Part shown: piece by piece, positions 1 through 6,451 of the stretch
Layout: each line of letters opens with the position of its first letter
How positions within the stretch are numbered: position 1 is the first letter of the stretch
From: Treponema sp.
GTDB taxonomy: Bacteria; Spirochaetota; Spirochaetia; Treponematales; Treponemataceae
Reading direction: 5' to 3'
NCBI GenBank assembly: GCA_024699205.1
Contig: JAILQA010000083.1
Location: 1 to 18,433, forward strand
Length of the DNA stretch: 18,433 nt
Made by a program: the position numbers and the translations under genes
Notes under the pieces: generated by a model
Told to the model about the DNA's origin: nothing
The model's database searches: none
What the model saw: only the letters and a program-made list of their open reading frames with translations

Positions 1-129
1 TCTGCTGTAGTTGTATGCGGAATACTTTTAATCATTTCATTCCTGATTACAGTTGTAAAAGATGCAAAAACAAAATCTGAAAAATCAAACGAAAAATCAG
101 TTGAAAAATCAACACAGAAAGAGGAATAA
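1..129 (+). CDS. C-terminal end of a membrane protein (partial)
   Basis: The first reading frame is open from base 1 to a TAA at 127-129, so the gene begins outside the window. The 42 visible residues start with a hydrophobic stretch (VVVCGILLIISFLITVV), which is a membrane helix. A highly charged Lys/Glu/Ser tail follows, with the recurring pattern EKS (SEKSNEKSVEKS). Three bases separate its stop from the next ATG, so the two genes are almost certainly co-transcribed. A single helix plus a charged C-terminal tail is too little to assign a family. Confidence 0.7.
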   Translation, partial: SAVVVCGILLIISFLITVVKDAKTKSEKSNEKSVEKSTQKEE

Positions 130-132
130 AAA

Positions 133-537
133 ATGATAGAAGAAGAAATGACTCCTTACGAAAAAGAAGAAAAAGAGCGCCAGAAACAGGCTAAAATTGA
201 ATACACCAAAAAGAAGAAGTTTTCTGCAATCTTTATGACACTTGCTTGTGTTTTTGAAATCATAGAAACACTGATTGTTATGCTCTTGCTTTTAGTTGGT
301 GTTGCTTTTCTATTTACTAAAGTAATCCACGTTGAAGGCAAGATCTACGATACAATTATGACAATTTGTATGATTGTTGTATTTTTTGGTGGACTTGTAC
401 TTGGATTTATTATTTACAAAAAGCTGGTAACCTTTGTTATTAAAAAGTTCAAGCTGGAAGATAAACTTATAGATGATGTTATTATACATTATAAAAAAGA
501 ATCAAAAGAACAAAGAGAATCAAGGCTGAAACGATAA
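133..537 (+). CDS. small membrane protein of unknown function
   Basis: This 134-residue protein has a highly charged N-terminus (about residues 1-30, Glu/Lys rich), two predicted membrane helices (about 36-62 and 74-95) and a basic C-terminal tail (about 96-134). By the positive-inside rule both ends should be cytoplasmic, forming a hairpin. The ATG at 133 follows GAGGAA at 121-126 with good spacing; an in-frame ATG at 148 is possible but lacks a site as good. Its stop abuts the mtnN ATG directly with no intervening base, so translation is probably coupled. I do not recognise the family. Co-transcription with mtnN and luxS does not by itself imply a role in the methyl cycle. Confidence 0.75.
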   Translation: MIEEEMTPYEKEEKERQKQAKIEYTKKKKFSAIFMTLACVFEIIETLIVMLLLLVGVAFLFTKVIHVEGKIYDTIMTICMIVVFFGGLVLGFIIYKKLVTFVIKKFKLEDKLIDDVIIHYKKESKEQRESRLKR

Positions 538-1248
538 ATGAGTGAAATAATTGGAATTATTGGAGCTATGGAAAGCGAGGTAAATGCCTTGCAGAAAGCT
601 CTCTCTTCCGTGGAAAAAACAGAATATTGCAATCTTACTTTTTATAAAGGCGAGTTGTATGGAAAAAATCTGGTTGTTGTAAAAAGCGGTATCGGTAAAG
701 TAAATGCTGCTTTATGTTCTCAGATTTTGATTTTAAAATTTGGTGTAACAAGAGTGATTAATACAGGAATTGCCGGTGCAACTGGTGCTTCGCTTGGTAT
801 TTTTGATTTTGTCGTTTCTACAAAGGCAGTTTACCATGATTTTGATACAACTGCTTTTGGTTATAAACTCGGACAGGTTCCGGGGCTTCCAGAACAATTT
901 ACAGCAGATGAAAAAATGGCAGATTGTCTTCTTTCTGCTTTCAATCAGACGGAGTTTTCAAAAGAGCATAAAATTGTAAAAGGTTTGATTGCCTCTGGAG
1001 ATCAATTCATTTCGGCTGGTGAAAAAAAGGATTTTATAAAGTCCAATTTTGCACCTTTATGTGTCGAAATGGAAGGTTGTGCAATTGCCCATGCCTGCAG
1101 TGTTAATAAAGTTCCTTTTGTAATTATTCGCTGTATGTCTGACATGGCAGATGACACAGTAAAAAGCACATATTCTTTTAATGAAGATGTATGTGCAAAT
1201 ATGAGCGCAGAACTGGTAAAGCAATTTATCAGGCAATTAAGTTTATAA
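538..1248 (+). CDS. mtnN: 5'-methylthioadenosine/S-adenosylhomocysteine nucleosidase
   Basis: A cytoplasmic nucleosidase (also called Pfs) that removes adenine from S-adenosylhomocysteine and 5'-methylthioadenosine, giving S-ribosylhomocysteine and methylthioribose. Its 236 residues match the family's usual length. The N-terminal GIIGAMESEV places Glu12 where the family has its catalytic-site glutamate. GIGKVNAAL (51-59) and NTGIAGA (75-81) are the glycine-rich strands. VEMEG (176-180) carries the substrate-binding Glu179, and RCMSDMAD (198-205) carries the general acid Asp202. The 23-residue spacing of Glu179 and Asp202 equals that of Glu174/Asp197 in the E. coli enzyme. The ATG starts right after the preceding TAA with only a weak AAGG upstream, so translation is probably coupled. 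Its product is the substrate of LuxS, encoded next. Confidence 0.96.
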   Translation: MSEIIGIIGAMESEVNALQKALSSVEKTEYCNLTFYKGELYGKNLVVVKSGIGKVNAALCSQILILKFGVTRVINTGIAGATGASLGIFDFVVSTKAVYHDFDTTAFGYKLGQVPGLPEQFTADEKMADCLLSAFNQTEFSKEHKIVKGLIASGDQFISAGEKKDFIKSNFAPLCVEMEGCAIAHACSVNKVPFVIIRCMSDMADDTVKSTYSFNEDVCANMSAELVKQFIRQLSL

Positions 1249-1271
1249 GGATAAGTTCCTAAGGACGAATT

Positions 1272-1736
1272 ATGAAAAAATATAATGTAGATAGTTTTAA
1301 TCTTGATCATACAAAGGTAAAAGCTCCCTTTGTAAGGCTTGCATCAAAAAAAGTTGGTGAAAAAGGCGATATAGTTACAAAGTTTGATATTCGCTTTTGT
1401 CAGCCAAACCAGGAGTTTATGTCTACAGGTACAATTCATACCCTGGAACACCTGATTGCTGAATATATCAGGGACGAAATGGACGGAATCATTGATTTTT
1501 CACCTATGGGTTGCAGAACAGGCTTTTATTTTACAATCTGGGGCGATCATGATGAAGAATACGTTGCAAATCACCTGCTGAATGTTCTTAAAAAAGTTGC
1601 TGTCTGGGACAAGCCGGTTCCAGCTGCTACCGAAAAAGAATGCGGAAACTATCGTGATCACGATTTGGAAGGTGCAAAAAAATATGCCTCCAAATGGATT
1701 GAAGGCATAGAATCTAAAGGTTGGTCAGCATTTTAA
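1272..1736 (+). CDS. luxS: S-ribosylhomocysteine lyase (AI-2 synthesis)
   Basis: LuxS cleaves S-ribosylhomocysteine to homocysteine and 4,5-dihydroxy-2,3-pentanedione, the precursor of autoinducer-2. It acts in the cytoplasm as a metal-dependent homodimer. The 154 residues are the normal family length. The signature HTLEH (56-60) supplies metal ligands His56 and His60 and catalytic Glu59. Cys124 in KECGNYRDHDL is the third metal ligand, and Cys81 in MGCRTGFY is the catalytic cysteine. All known active-site residues are therefore present. AAGGA at 1261-1265 sits 6 nt before the ATG. The gene lies 23 nt after mtnN, placing consecutive steps of the activated methyl cycle in one operon. It converges with the next gene, leaving only 11 bases between the two stop codons. 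Confidence 0.97.
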   Translation: MKKYNVDSFNLDHTKVKAPFVRLASKKVGEKGDIVTKFDIRFCQPNQEFMSTGTIHTLEHLIAEYIRDEMDGIIDFSPMGCRTGFYFTIWGDHDEEYVANHLLNVLKKVAVWDKPVPAATEKECGNYRDHDLEGAKKYASKWIEGIESKGWSAF

Positions 1737-1747
1737 GTTTCACATGC

Positions 1748-2347
1748 TTATAATGGCAGGAACCATGTAACGCCGACATTAAGTTTAAGGATATTAAATA
1801 TTGTCAGGAAGATTGAACCAATTGCAGCGCCCAGTGCTGCTCCTGCTTCATTGTCAGATTCAGATGTTTCTGCAATAATCACTGTTGGTGAGAAGGACAG
1901 TCCAATATCCACATTACCTCTTCCAGGTCCCCATTCCCAGTTGCCAAATACAGCACCTGCTCTAACTTGCCATGAAACAATAGAATTAGAGTTATCTTCT
2001 GAATTAGAGCCAGTAAAATCAATAAATGCACCGCCCCCCAGATAAAAATGATGGAATGTAATTGTAAAGGTTGGGAGCAAATAAATAAGAGGTTCCTTAC
2101 TTGATTTTAGTGTGTTAAAGAGAACACGAACTCCCAAATCAGCACTAAAGTTTTCTGTTGGTTTAATCATAAAAGAAGTGCTTTCGTAGAGATAAGGCTT
2201 GAGGATAAAACTTGTTTCTACACCTGCACCAAAATTGATACCGTATTCAAGTTCTGACGAATCAGTTTTTTCTGTGTTTTCTTGTGCACTTACACAAACC
2301 GTACCTATAATAAAACAGGCTATTATTGCTAAAAATCTTTTTTTCAT
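1748..2347 (-). CDS. exported protein, probably an outer-membrane beta-barrel
   Basis: A 199-residue protein with a clear signal peptide: MKKR, a hydrophobic core to about residue 17, and a signal peptidase I site after VSA (cleavage about 21/22, before QE). The mature part is rich in Gly, aromatic residues and alternating polar/hydrophobic strands (for example TFTITFHHFYLGGGAFIDF and WQVRAGAVFGNWEWG), as in small outer-membrane barrels. A Gly/Ala-rich hydrophobic stretch at about 168-188 precedes a last strand ending TWFLPL. The usual C-terminal Phe is absent, so barrel insertion is not certain. A strong AGGAGG (complement of 2355-2360) lies 7 nt before the ATG. A lipoprotein reading with Cys18 is less likely because of the Val just before it. 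The specific family is unknown. Confidence 0.72.
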   Translation of the reverse strand: MKKRFLAIIACFIIGTVCVSAQENTEKTDSSELEYGINFGAGVETSFILKPYLYESTSFMIKPTENFSADLGVRVLFNTLKSSKEPLIYLLPTFTITFHHFYLGGGAFIDFTGSNSEDNSNSIVSWQVRAGAVFGNWEWGPGRGNVDIGLSFSPTVIIAETSESDNEAGAALGAAIGSIFLTIFNILKLNVGVTWFLPL

Positions 2348-2411
2348 AGTTATGCCTCCTTAAAAAGGTAAAATTGCTGGTTGTAAATAAGCCTGACTGA
2401 AAACTACATAA

Positions 2412-2439
2412 AGTATACATGGTTACACTAAAAAAGCAA
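2412..2439 (-). promoter_or_regulatory. candidate promoter of the exported-protein gene
   Basis: On the minus strand TATACT (complement of 2412-2417) fits a -10 box (5 of 6 to TATAAT), with a poor TTGCTT -35 (complement of 2434-2439) 16 bp upstream. It would give a leader of about 55-60 nt containing the AGGAGG site. It is supported only by consensus match and position. Confidence 0.35.
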
Positions 2440-2455
2440 AAGAAAAATAATTAAT

Positions 2456-2484
2456 TTTTCAAAGCAACGTTTATTTGATATAGT
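2456..2484 (+). promoter_or_regulatory. candidate promoter of the DUF1538-PII operon
   Basis: TTTTCA (2456-2461), a 17-bp spacer and TATAGT (2479-2484, 5 of 6 to TATAAT) precede the GTG at 2517, which has GGGAG at 2505-2509. The -10 box lies inside the inverted repeat at 2476-2494, so a protein bound there would block this promoter. Consensus match only. Confidence 0.42.
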
Positions 2485-2494
2485 TATTATATCA
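2476..2494. promoter_or_regulatory. 19-bp perfect dyad, candidate operator
   Basis: TGATATA (2476-2482) is mirrored exactly by TATATCA (2488-2494) around a 5-bp centre. The half-site size and 12-bp centre-to-centre distance suit a dimeric DNA-binding protein, and it covers the best -10 box for the downstream operon. The arms are AT-rich, so chance occurrence is possible in this genome. Confidence 0.4.
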
Positions 2495-2516
2495 GCATTT
2501 ATTTGGGAGTTCTTTT

Positions 2517-4025
2517 GTGAACATTTTAGCAAAACTCAAAGAAACCGTAATTTCAGTTTTTCCTGTGATGGCAATTGTTTTGTTATTCGGATTTACTATA
2601 GTTCCTTTGGATAAAATCTTATTATTGCGCTTTGTTATTGGCGGAATATTACTGTTTCTCGGGCTTACAGTCTTCTTATTGGGTGTTGATTTGGGTATTC
2701 AACCCATGGGTGAACGCTGTGGTGCAGAATTAACAAAAAAACGAAGTCTTCCACTTTTATTAATCTGTTCTTTTTTTATTGGTTTTATTGTTACTGCTGC
2801 AGAACCAGATATTCAGGTTTTTAGTGAGCAGGTTCGTGGCATTTATAGTGCAGTAAATAAGACAGTTTTTACTTTTGTAATTGCGACAGGTGTAGCATTT
2901 TTTATAATGGTTGGTTTACTGCGAATTGTAGTCAATTTTTCAGTTAAAATCACTTTTTTAATTTCTTACCTGCTTTTGTTTCTGCTGATTATATTTGTTC
3001 CTGACTCTTTTATTGGAATTGCTTTTGATTCTGGTGGTGCTACTACAGGTCCTATGACCGTTCCTTTTATCCTTGCGCTTGGACTTGGTGTTTCTGCCGT
3101 TCGTTCAGATAATGATGGAAGTTTTGGTTTGACTGGCGTTGCATCGGTGGGGCCAATAATGGCAGTTTTGATTTATTCAATTATCCTAAAAAAAGGCGGT
3201 TTTCTGGAATTATCAGGAAATGCAGCCCATGCAGAAGAGGAATTGCAACAGCTTGCAGTTTTGACCCAGGAAGGGCTTTTTCACAAGATTTTTTATCCGT
3301 TTTTAAGTATTACGCCTTTAGTTTTACACGAAGTTCTACTTTCAATTGCACCCTTGTTTGGACTTTTTGTCATTTTTCAGTTGTGGCTTTTAAAGATGAC
3401 TTCAAGACAGGTAGTAAGGTTGATAATTGGTTTTGTTTATGCCTTTATTGGTCTTACAGTTTTTTTAATTGGTGTAAACGGCGGATTTATGCAGGCAGGT
3501 GCGGCTCTCGGTCAAGAATTAGGAAAAGCTGCAATTTCAAAAGGCGGAATCTGGTATGTTCTTTTAATTGGAACCGGACTTGTTCTTGGCGCCATAATAG
3601 TTTGTGCCGAACCTGCAGTATGGGTTTTAAGCGAACAGGTTGAACATGTTTCGGGCGGTACAATTAAAAGAAAGATACTTCTCATATTTTTATCTGCTGG
3701 TACTTCAATTGCAATTGGATTGTCTTTGTGGCGTTCTGTAATTGGTTTTAATATAAAATGGATTTTAATTCCCGGATATATAATTTCTCTTCTTCTTATG
3801 ATTTTCTGCCCTTCCTTATTTTCGGGAATTGCATTTGACTCTGGTGGCGTTGCTTCCGGACCCTTGACTTCTACTTTTGTTCTTTCCTTTACGCTTGGTG
3901 TAGGAAACAATAGTTCGGCTGGAACTGGTTCTTTTGGTGTGATTGCCTTGGTTGCTATGATGCCTCTGATAGCAATTCAGGTGATGGGCTGTATCTTTAA
4001 AATTAAAACGAGGAAAAAAGCATGA
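2517..4025 (+). CDS. DUF1538 family membrane protein, internally duplicated
   Basis: A 502-residue polytopic inner-membrane protein of the DUF1538 type, probably a transporter; the substrate is unknown. It consists of two homologous halves. LGLTVFLLGV (48-57) pairs with IGLTVFLIGV (311-320), AEPDIQVFSEQV (95-106) with AEPAVWVLSEQV (364-375), FDSGGATTGP (170-179) with FDSGGVASGP (440-449), and GSFG (201-204) with GSFG (471-474). The last three pairs keep an offset of 269-270 residues. Acidic and glycine motifs within hydrophobic segments resemble transport-site residues. The start is a GTG with GGGAG at 2505-2509, 7 nt upstream. Its TGA overlaps the ATG of the PII-like gene by 4 bp, so translation is coupled. 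Pairing of DUF1538 proteins with PII-like proteins is a recurrent arrangement as I recall it, which supports a regulated transporter. The family call is from memory of its motifs. Confidence 0.82.
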   Translation: MNILAKLKETVISVFPVMAIVLLFGFTIVPLDKILLLRFVIGGILLFLGLTVFLLGVDLGIQPMGERCGAELTKKRSLPLLLICSFFIGFIVTAAEPDIQVFSEQVRGIYSAVNKTVFTFVIATGVAFFIMVGLLRIVVNFSVKITFLISYLLLFLLIIFVPDSFIGIAFDSGGATTGPMTVPFILALGLGVSAVRSDNDGSFGLTGVASVGPIMAVLIYSIILKKGGFLELSGNAAHAEEELQQLAVLTQEGLFHKIFYPFLSITPLVLHEVLLSIAPLFGLFVIFQLWLLKMTSRQVVRLIIGFVYAFIGLTVFLIGVNGGFMQAGAALGQELGKAAISKGGIWYVLLIGTGLVLGAIIVCAEPAVWVLSEQVEHVSGGTIKRKILLIFLSAGTSIAIGLSLWRSVIGFNIKWILIPGYIISLLLMIFCPSLFSGIAFDSGGVASGPLTSTFVLSFTLGVGNNSSAGTGSFGVIALVAMMPLIAIQVMGCIFKIKTRKKA

Positions 4026-4672
4026 GCTATAAATTGATTGTGACAATTGTTCCGCACAATTATGGAGATGAGATTTCCAGTATTGCAGTGAAAGCAGGTG
4101 CCGGTGGTGGAACGGTTTTAATGGGGCGCGGAACTGCAGAAAACAGTATTCTTCAACTTCTTGGTCTGGGGGATACTTCAAAAGATATAACTTATAATAT
4201 TGTTGAGCAAAATATTGAACAAAAGGTTCGTGAAGCAATCATAGAAGAAACAAAAAAGAAGAAAAATCATTTTGGAGTGATGTTTTCTATTTTGTTAGGT
4301 GATTTTATGAAAGCAGGTGCAGTTGAACAGGATTTAGAAGGAGAAACAATTATGGAAGAGACGGATTCTTATGAAATGATAAATATGATTGTAAATAAAG
4401 GTTATGCGGAAGATGCAATGGCCGCTGCAAGAAAAGCTGGAGCGCGGGGTGGAACTATTATTGCTGCCAGAGGGACGGCAAAAGAGGGAGATGCTAAGTT
4501 TTTTGGAATGGAAATTGTTCCGGAAAAAGAAATGCTTATGATTCTGGTTCCATGCAATCAAAAGGAGGAAATTATTGCATCTATAAAGCAACTCAAATGT
4601 TTTGAAAAAGCCGGCAGTGGAATTATTTTTTGCAATAAGGCTTCGGATTTTACAACCTTGGGTAAAGAATAG
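4022..4672 (+). CDS. tandem PII-like regulatory protein
   Basis: This 216-residue cytoplasmic protein is two PII-like domains joined head to tail (about 3-92 and 116-207) through an acidic linker. Each follows the PII ferredoxin-like order: strand (KLIVTIVP / EMINMIVN), helix, glycine turn and strand (AGAGGGTVLMGRGTA at 25-39 / AGARGGTIIAARGTA at 139-153), a loop, strand (DITYNIV / EKEMLMILVP), helix, strand (HFGVMFSI / GSGIIFCN). The loop replacing the canonical T-loop is short and lacks the uridylylated-Tyr region of GlnB/GlnK, so this is a PII-like branch, not nitrogen PII. The family binds adenine nucleotides or other small ligands and controls membrane transporters by docking on them. 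GAGGA at 4010-4014 and the ATGA overlap tie it to the DUF1538 protein, its likely target. A trimeric PII made from double domains implies an unusual assembly. Confidence 0.85.
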   Translation: MSYKLIVTIVPHNYGDEISSIAVKAGAGGGTVLMGRGTAENSILQLLGLGDTSKDITYNIVEQNIEQKVREAIIEETKKKKNHFGVMFSILLGDFMKAGAVEQDLEGETIMEETDSYEMINMIVNKGYAEDAMAAARKAGARGGTIIAARGTAKEGDAKFFGMEIVPEKEMLMILVPCNQKEEIIASIKQLKCFEKAGSGIIFCNKASDFTTLGKE

Positions 4673-4694
4673 GAGTTAAAATCTTATTCTTTAC
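4662..4694. repeat. 10-bp inverted repeat between convergent genes
   Basis: GTAAAGAATA (4662-4671) is perfectly complementary to TATTCTTTAC (4685-4694) with a 13-nt loop. It spans the PII-gene stop codon and lies between two converging genes, where a bidirectional terminator would be expected. No U-tract follows on either strand, so it may only stabilise 3' ends. Confidence 0.4.
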
Positions 4695-4706
4695 GAAGGC
4701 TTATAA

Positions 4707-6434
4707 CTATTCCATATCTTCAAGTTTTCTGGTCAGTGCAATTATTTTAGTGTGTAAGAAGTGATCTACAGTTGATTTTTCAAGAATACCGAGAGGTTCG
4801 CCGTCAGTATCTACAATTGGAATCGCATCTGTATCATATTCTTCAAAAAACTTATAGGCTTCAGGCAAAGTGGTTGATGGCTTACATGTGATTGTAGGTG
4901 CATCCATAACATCCATAGCAAGCATGGTTTCAGCAAAATCTCCAATCTGCATAACTTCTTTAAGATGATCCAGAGAAATAATTCCAACAAGCATATTTGA
5001 TGAATCTTTAACAACATAATTCAAGTTTTGATTTCTGCTGAAGGAATTGAGTATTGTAAACAAGGTGTCTGTATCTCTTACAATAGACGGAGAGTCATAA
5101 TCACAAATCTTAATCTTACCCCAGGTGACATCGGCAACTCGCGAAGATTTTTTTATGTCATCAACTGTAACATTTAGTCCACATTCTCCAGCTTTTGTAA
5201 CACCAATTTTTACAAAGATTGGCCCTATAAGCTGAACAATAAAAGTGGTTGTCGTAATAATCAAAAGAATTGTTGGACCAATTGAATCGGAAAAATCATT
5301 ACCCGCGGTGATTGAAAGACCGATTGCTACTCCGGCTTGACTCAGGAGACAATAAGGTAGATATTTTTGAACAGATTTAGGTGCATGTGTCAGTTTTGCA
5401 CCAATCATTGAACCAATTGATTTTCCAACTGTTCTTCCTAAAATATAAATGATTGCCAACACTCCAAGAAATGGTGTGATTATCCAGACGTTAAGTTTTG
5501 CACCTACTAGTACAAAAAATAAGACATAAATTGGTGGAGTGTATTTTTCAACTAAAGAAAAAACCGATTTTGTTTTTGAAGGGGCTGCATTTACCATTAC
5601 ACAACCTAATCCCATGGCAGCCAGAATATTGTCAAAATTAAATATTTGGCAAACTCCTGTACACAAAAATAGACAGCCAAGTGCTAAAGTTAGGATTCTT
5701 GCTTCTGCATTCTGAAGTTTTTTGGCTAAAAGTGTTAGGACAAATCCAAAGGCACCACCAATCAGAATTGAACCAAAAATATCTCTAAAAATGTTCAAAA
5801 TCTGTGCCCAAAAACCGATTGATGAGCCACCAATTAAAGGCGTTACAATTGTGGAAGCGATTGTGTATAAAATTAAAGCAACGGCATCATCCATGGCAAC
5901 TATTCCGTAAACCATTGTTGTCAAAGGTCCGCGGGTTCTGTATTCGGCTAGTACATCTGTAGTTGCCGCTGGTGCTGTTGCAGAACAAATTGCCCCAAGA
6001 ACCAATCCCAAGGAAATTGCGTGGATAAAATCTTTTGTAAAAATGAAATCTACAAGGCTGATTATAATTGAAACTACAATTGCCGGTGTAATGGCCTCAA
6101 ACAAAAGAATACTTATAAATTGTTTGCCGTATTTTTTTATAATTTCCAGCTTTAATTCTCCCCCAATTAAAAATCCAATCAAAGAAAGAGCAATTGTATT
6201 TACAGGTTGAAGAGCAGAAATTACATTAGGCTTAAGGATTTGAAATCCCGATGAACCAATAACAATTCCGATAACAATATAACCGACAACCTGGGGAATC
6301 TTTATTTTCTTAAAAAACCATCCTCCGAATGCACCCACAAATAAAATGATTCCTAATAACAAAACAAATTGAGTAGTCTCAATTTTTGTAAAATACAAAA
6401 AATCAGGTAATAGATTTGCCAAAGGGTTTTGCAT
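4707..6434 (-). CDS. CPA2-family cation/proton antiporter with C-terminal CBS pair
   Basis: A 575-residue inner-membrane monovalent-cation/H+ antiporter (KefB/NapA superfamily). Residues about 20-412 hold some 12-13 hydrophobic helices. GALCSATAPAATT-type sequence (GAICSATAPAATT, 147-159) matches the unwound-helix region of the fold. MDDAVALILY (181-190) places Asp182-Asp183 at the ion-binding position; a double Asp is typical of electrogenic exchangers. The soluble C-terminus carries two CBS motifs (about 445-500 and 505-562, the second with DAIPIVDTDGEPLGIL), which in other proteins bind adenine nucleotides and gate transport. No TrkA-N domain is present. AGAGG (complement of 6440-6444) lies upstream of the ATG with about 5-6 nt spacing. 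It follows slt by 17 nt and is probably co-transcribed with it. Whether Na+ or K+ is carried cannot be told. Confidence 0.88.
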   Translation of the reverse strand: MQNPLANLLPDFLYFTKIETTQFVLLLGIILFVGAFGGWFFKKIKIPQVVGYIVIGIVIGSSGFQILKPNVISALQPVNTIALSLIGFLIGGELKLEIIKKYGKQFISILLFEAITPAIVVSIIISLVDFIFTKDFIHAISLGLVLGAICSATAPAATTDVLAEYRTRGPLTTMVYGIVAMDDAVALILYTIASTIVTPLIGGSSIGFWAQILNIFRDIFGSILIGGAFGFVLTLLAKKLQNAEARILTLALGCLFLCTGVCQIFNFDNILAAMGLGCVMVNAAPSKTKSVFSLVEKYTPPIYVLFFVLVGAKLNVWIITPFLGVLAIIYILGRTVGKSIGSMIGAKLTHAPKSVQKYLPYCLLSQAGVAIGLSITAGNDFSDSIGPTILLIITTTTFIVQLIGPIFVKIGVTKAGECGLNVTVDDIKKSSRVADVTWGKIKICDYDSPSIVRDTDTLFTILNSFSRNQNLNYVVKDSSNMLVGIISLDHLKEVMQIGDFAETMLAMDVMDAPTITCKPSTTLPEAYKFFEEYDTDAIPIVDTDGEPLGILEKSTVDHFLHTKIIALTRKLEDME

Positions 6435-6451
6435 ATAATGCCTCTAAAAAA

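Noticed and set aside
1002..1310. Minus-strand ORF opposite the mtnN/luxS junction
   Set aside because: Shadow of two firmly identified genes; no recognisable protein and no start signals.
3512..4238. Minus-strand ORFs opposite the DUF1538 and PII-like genes
   Set aside because: Low-complexity basic translations antisense to genes with strong internal homology; no start sites.
4022..4672. Calling the PII-like gene glnB or glnK
   Set aside because: There are two domains, a short T-loop region, no uridylylation-site motif, and no amtB or glnA neighbour.
4662..4694. Inverted repeat as a classical rho-independent terminator
   Set aside because: The stem is AT-rich with no U-tract on either strand; kept only as a repeat.
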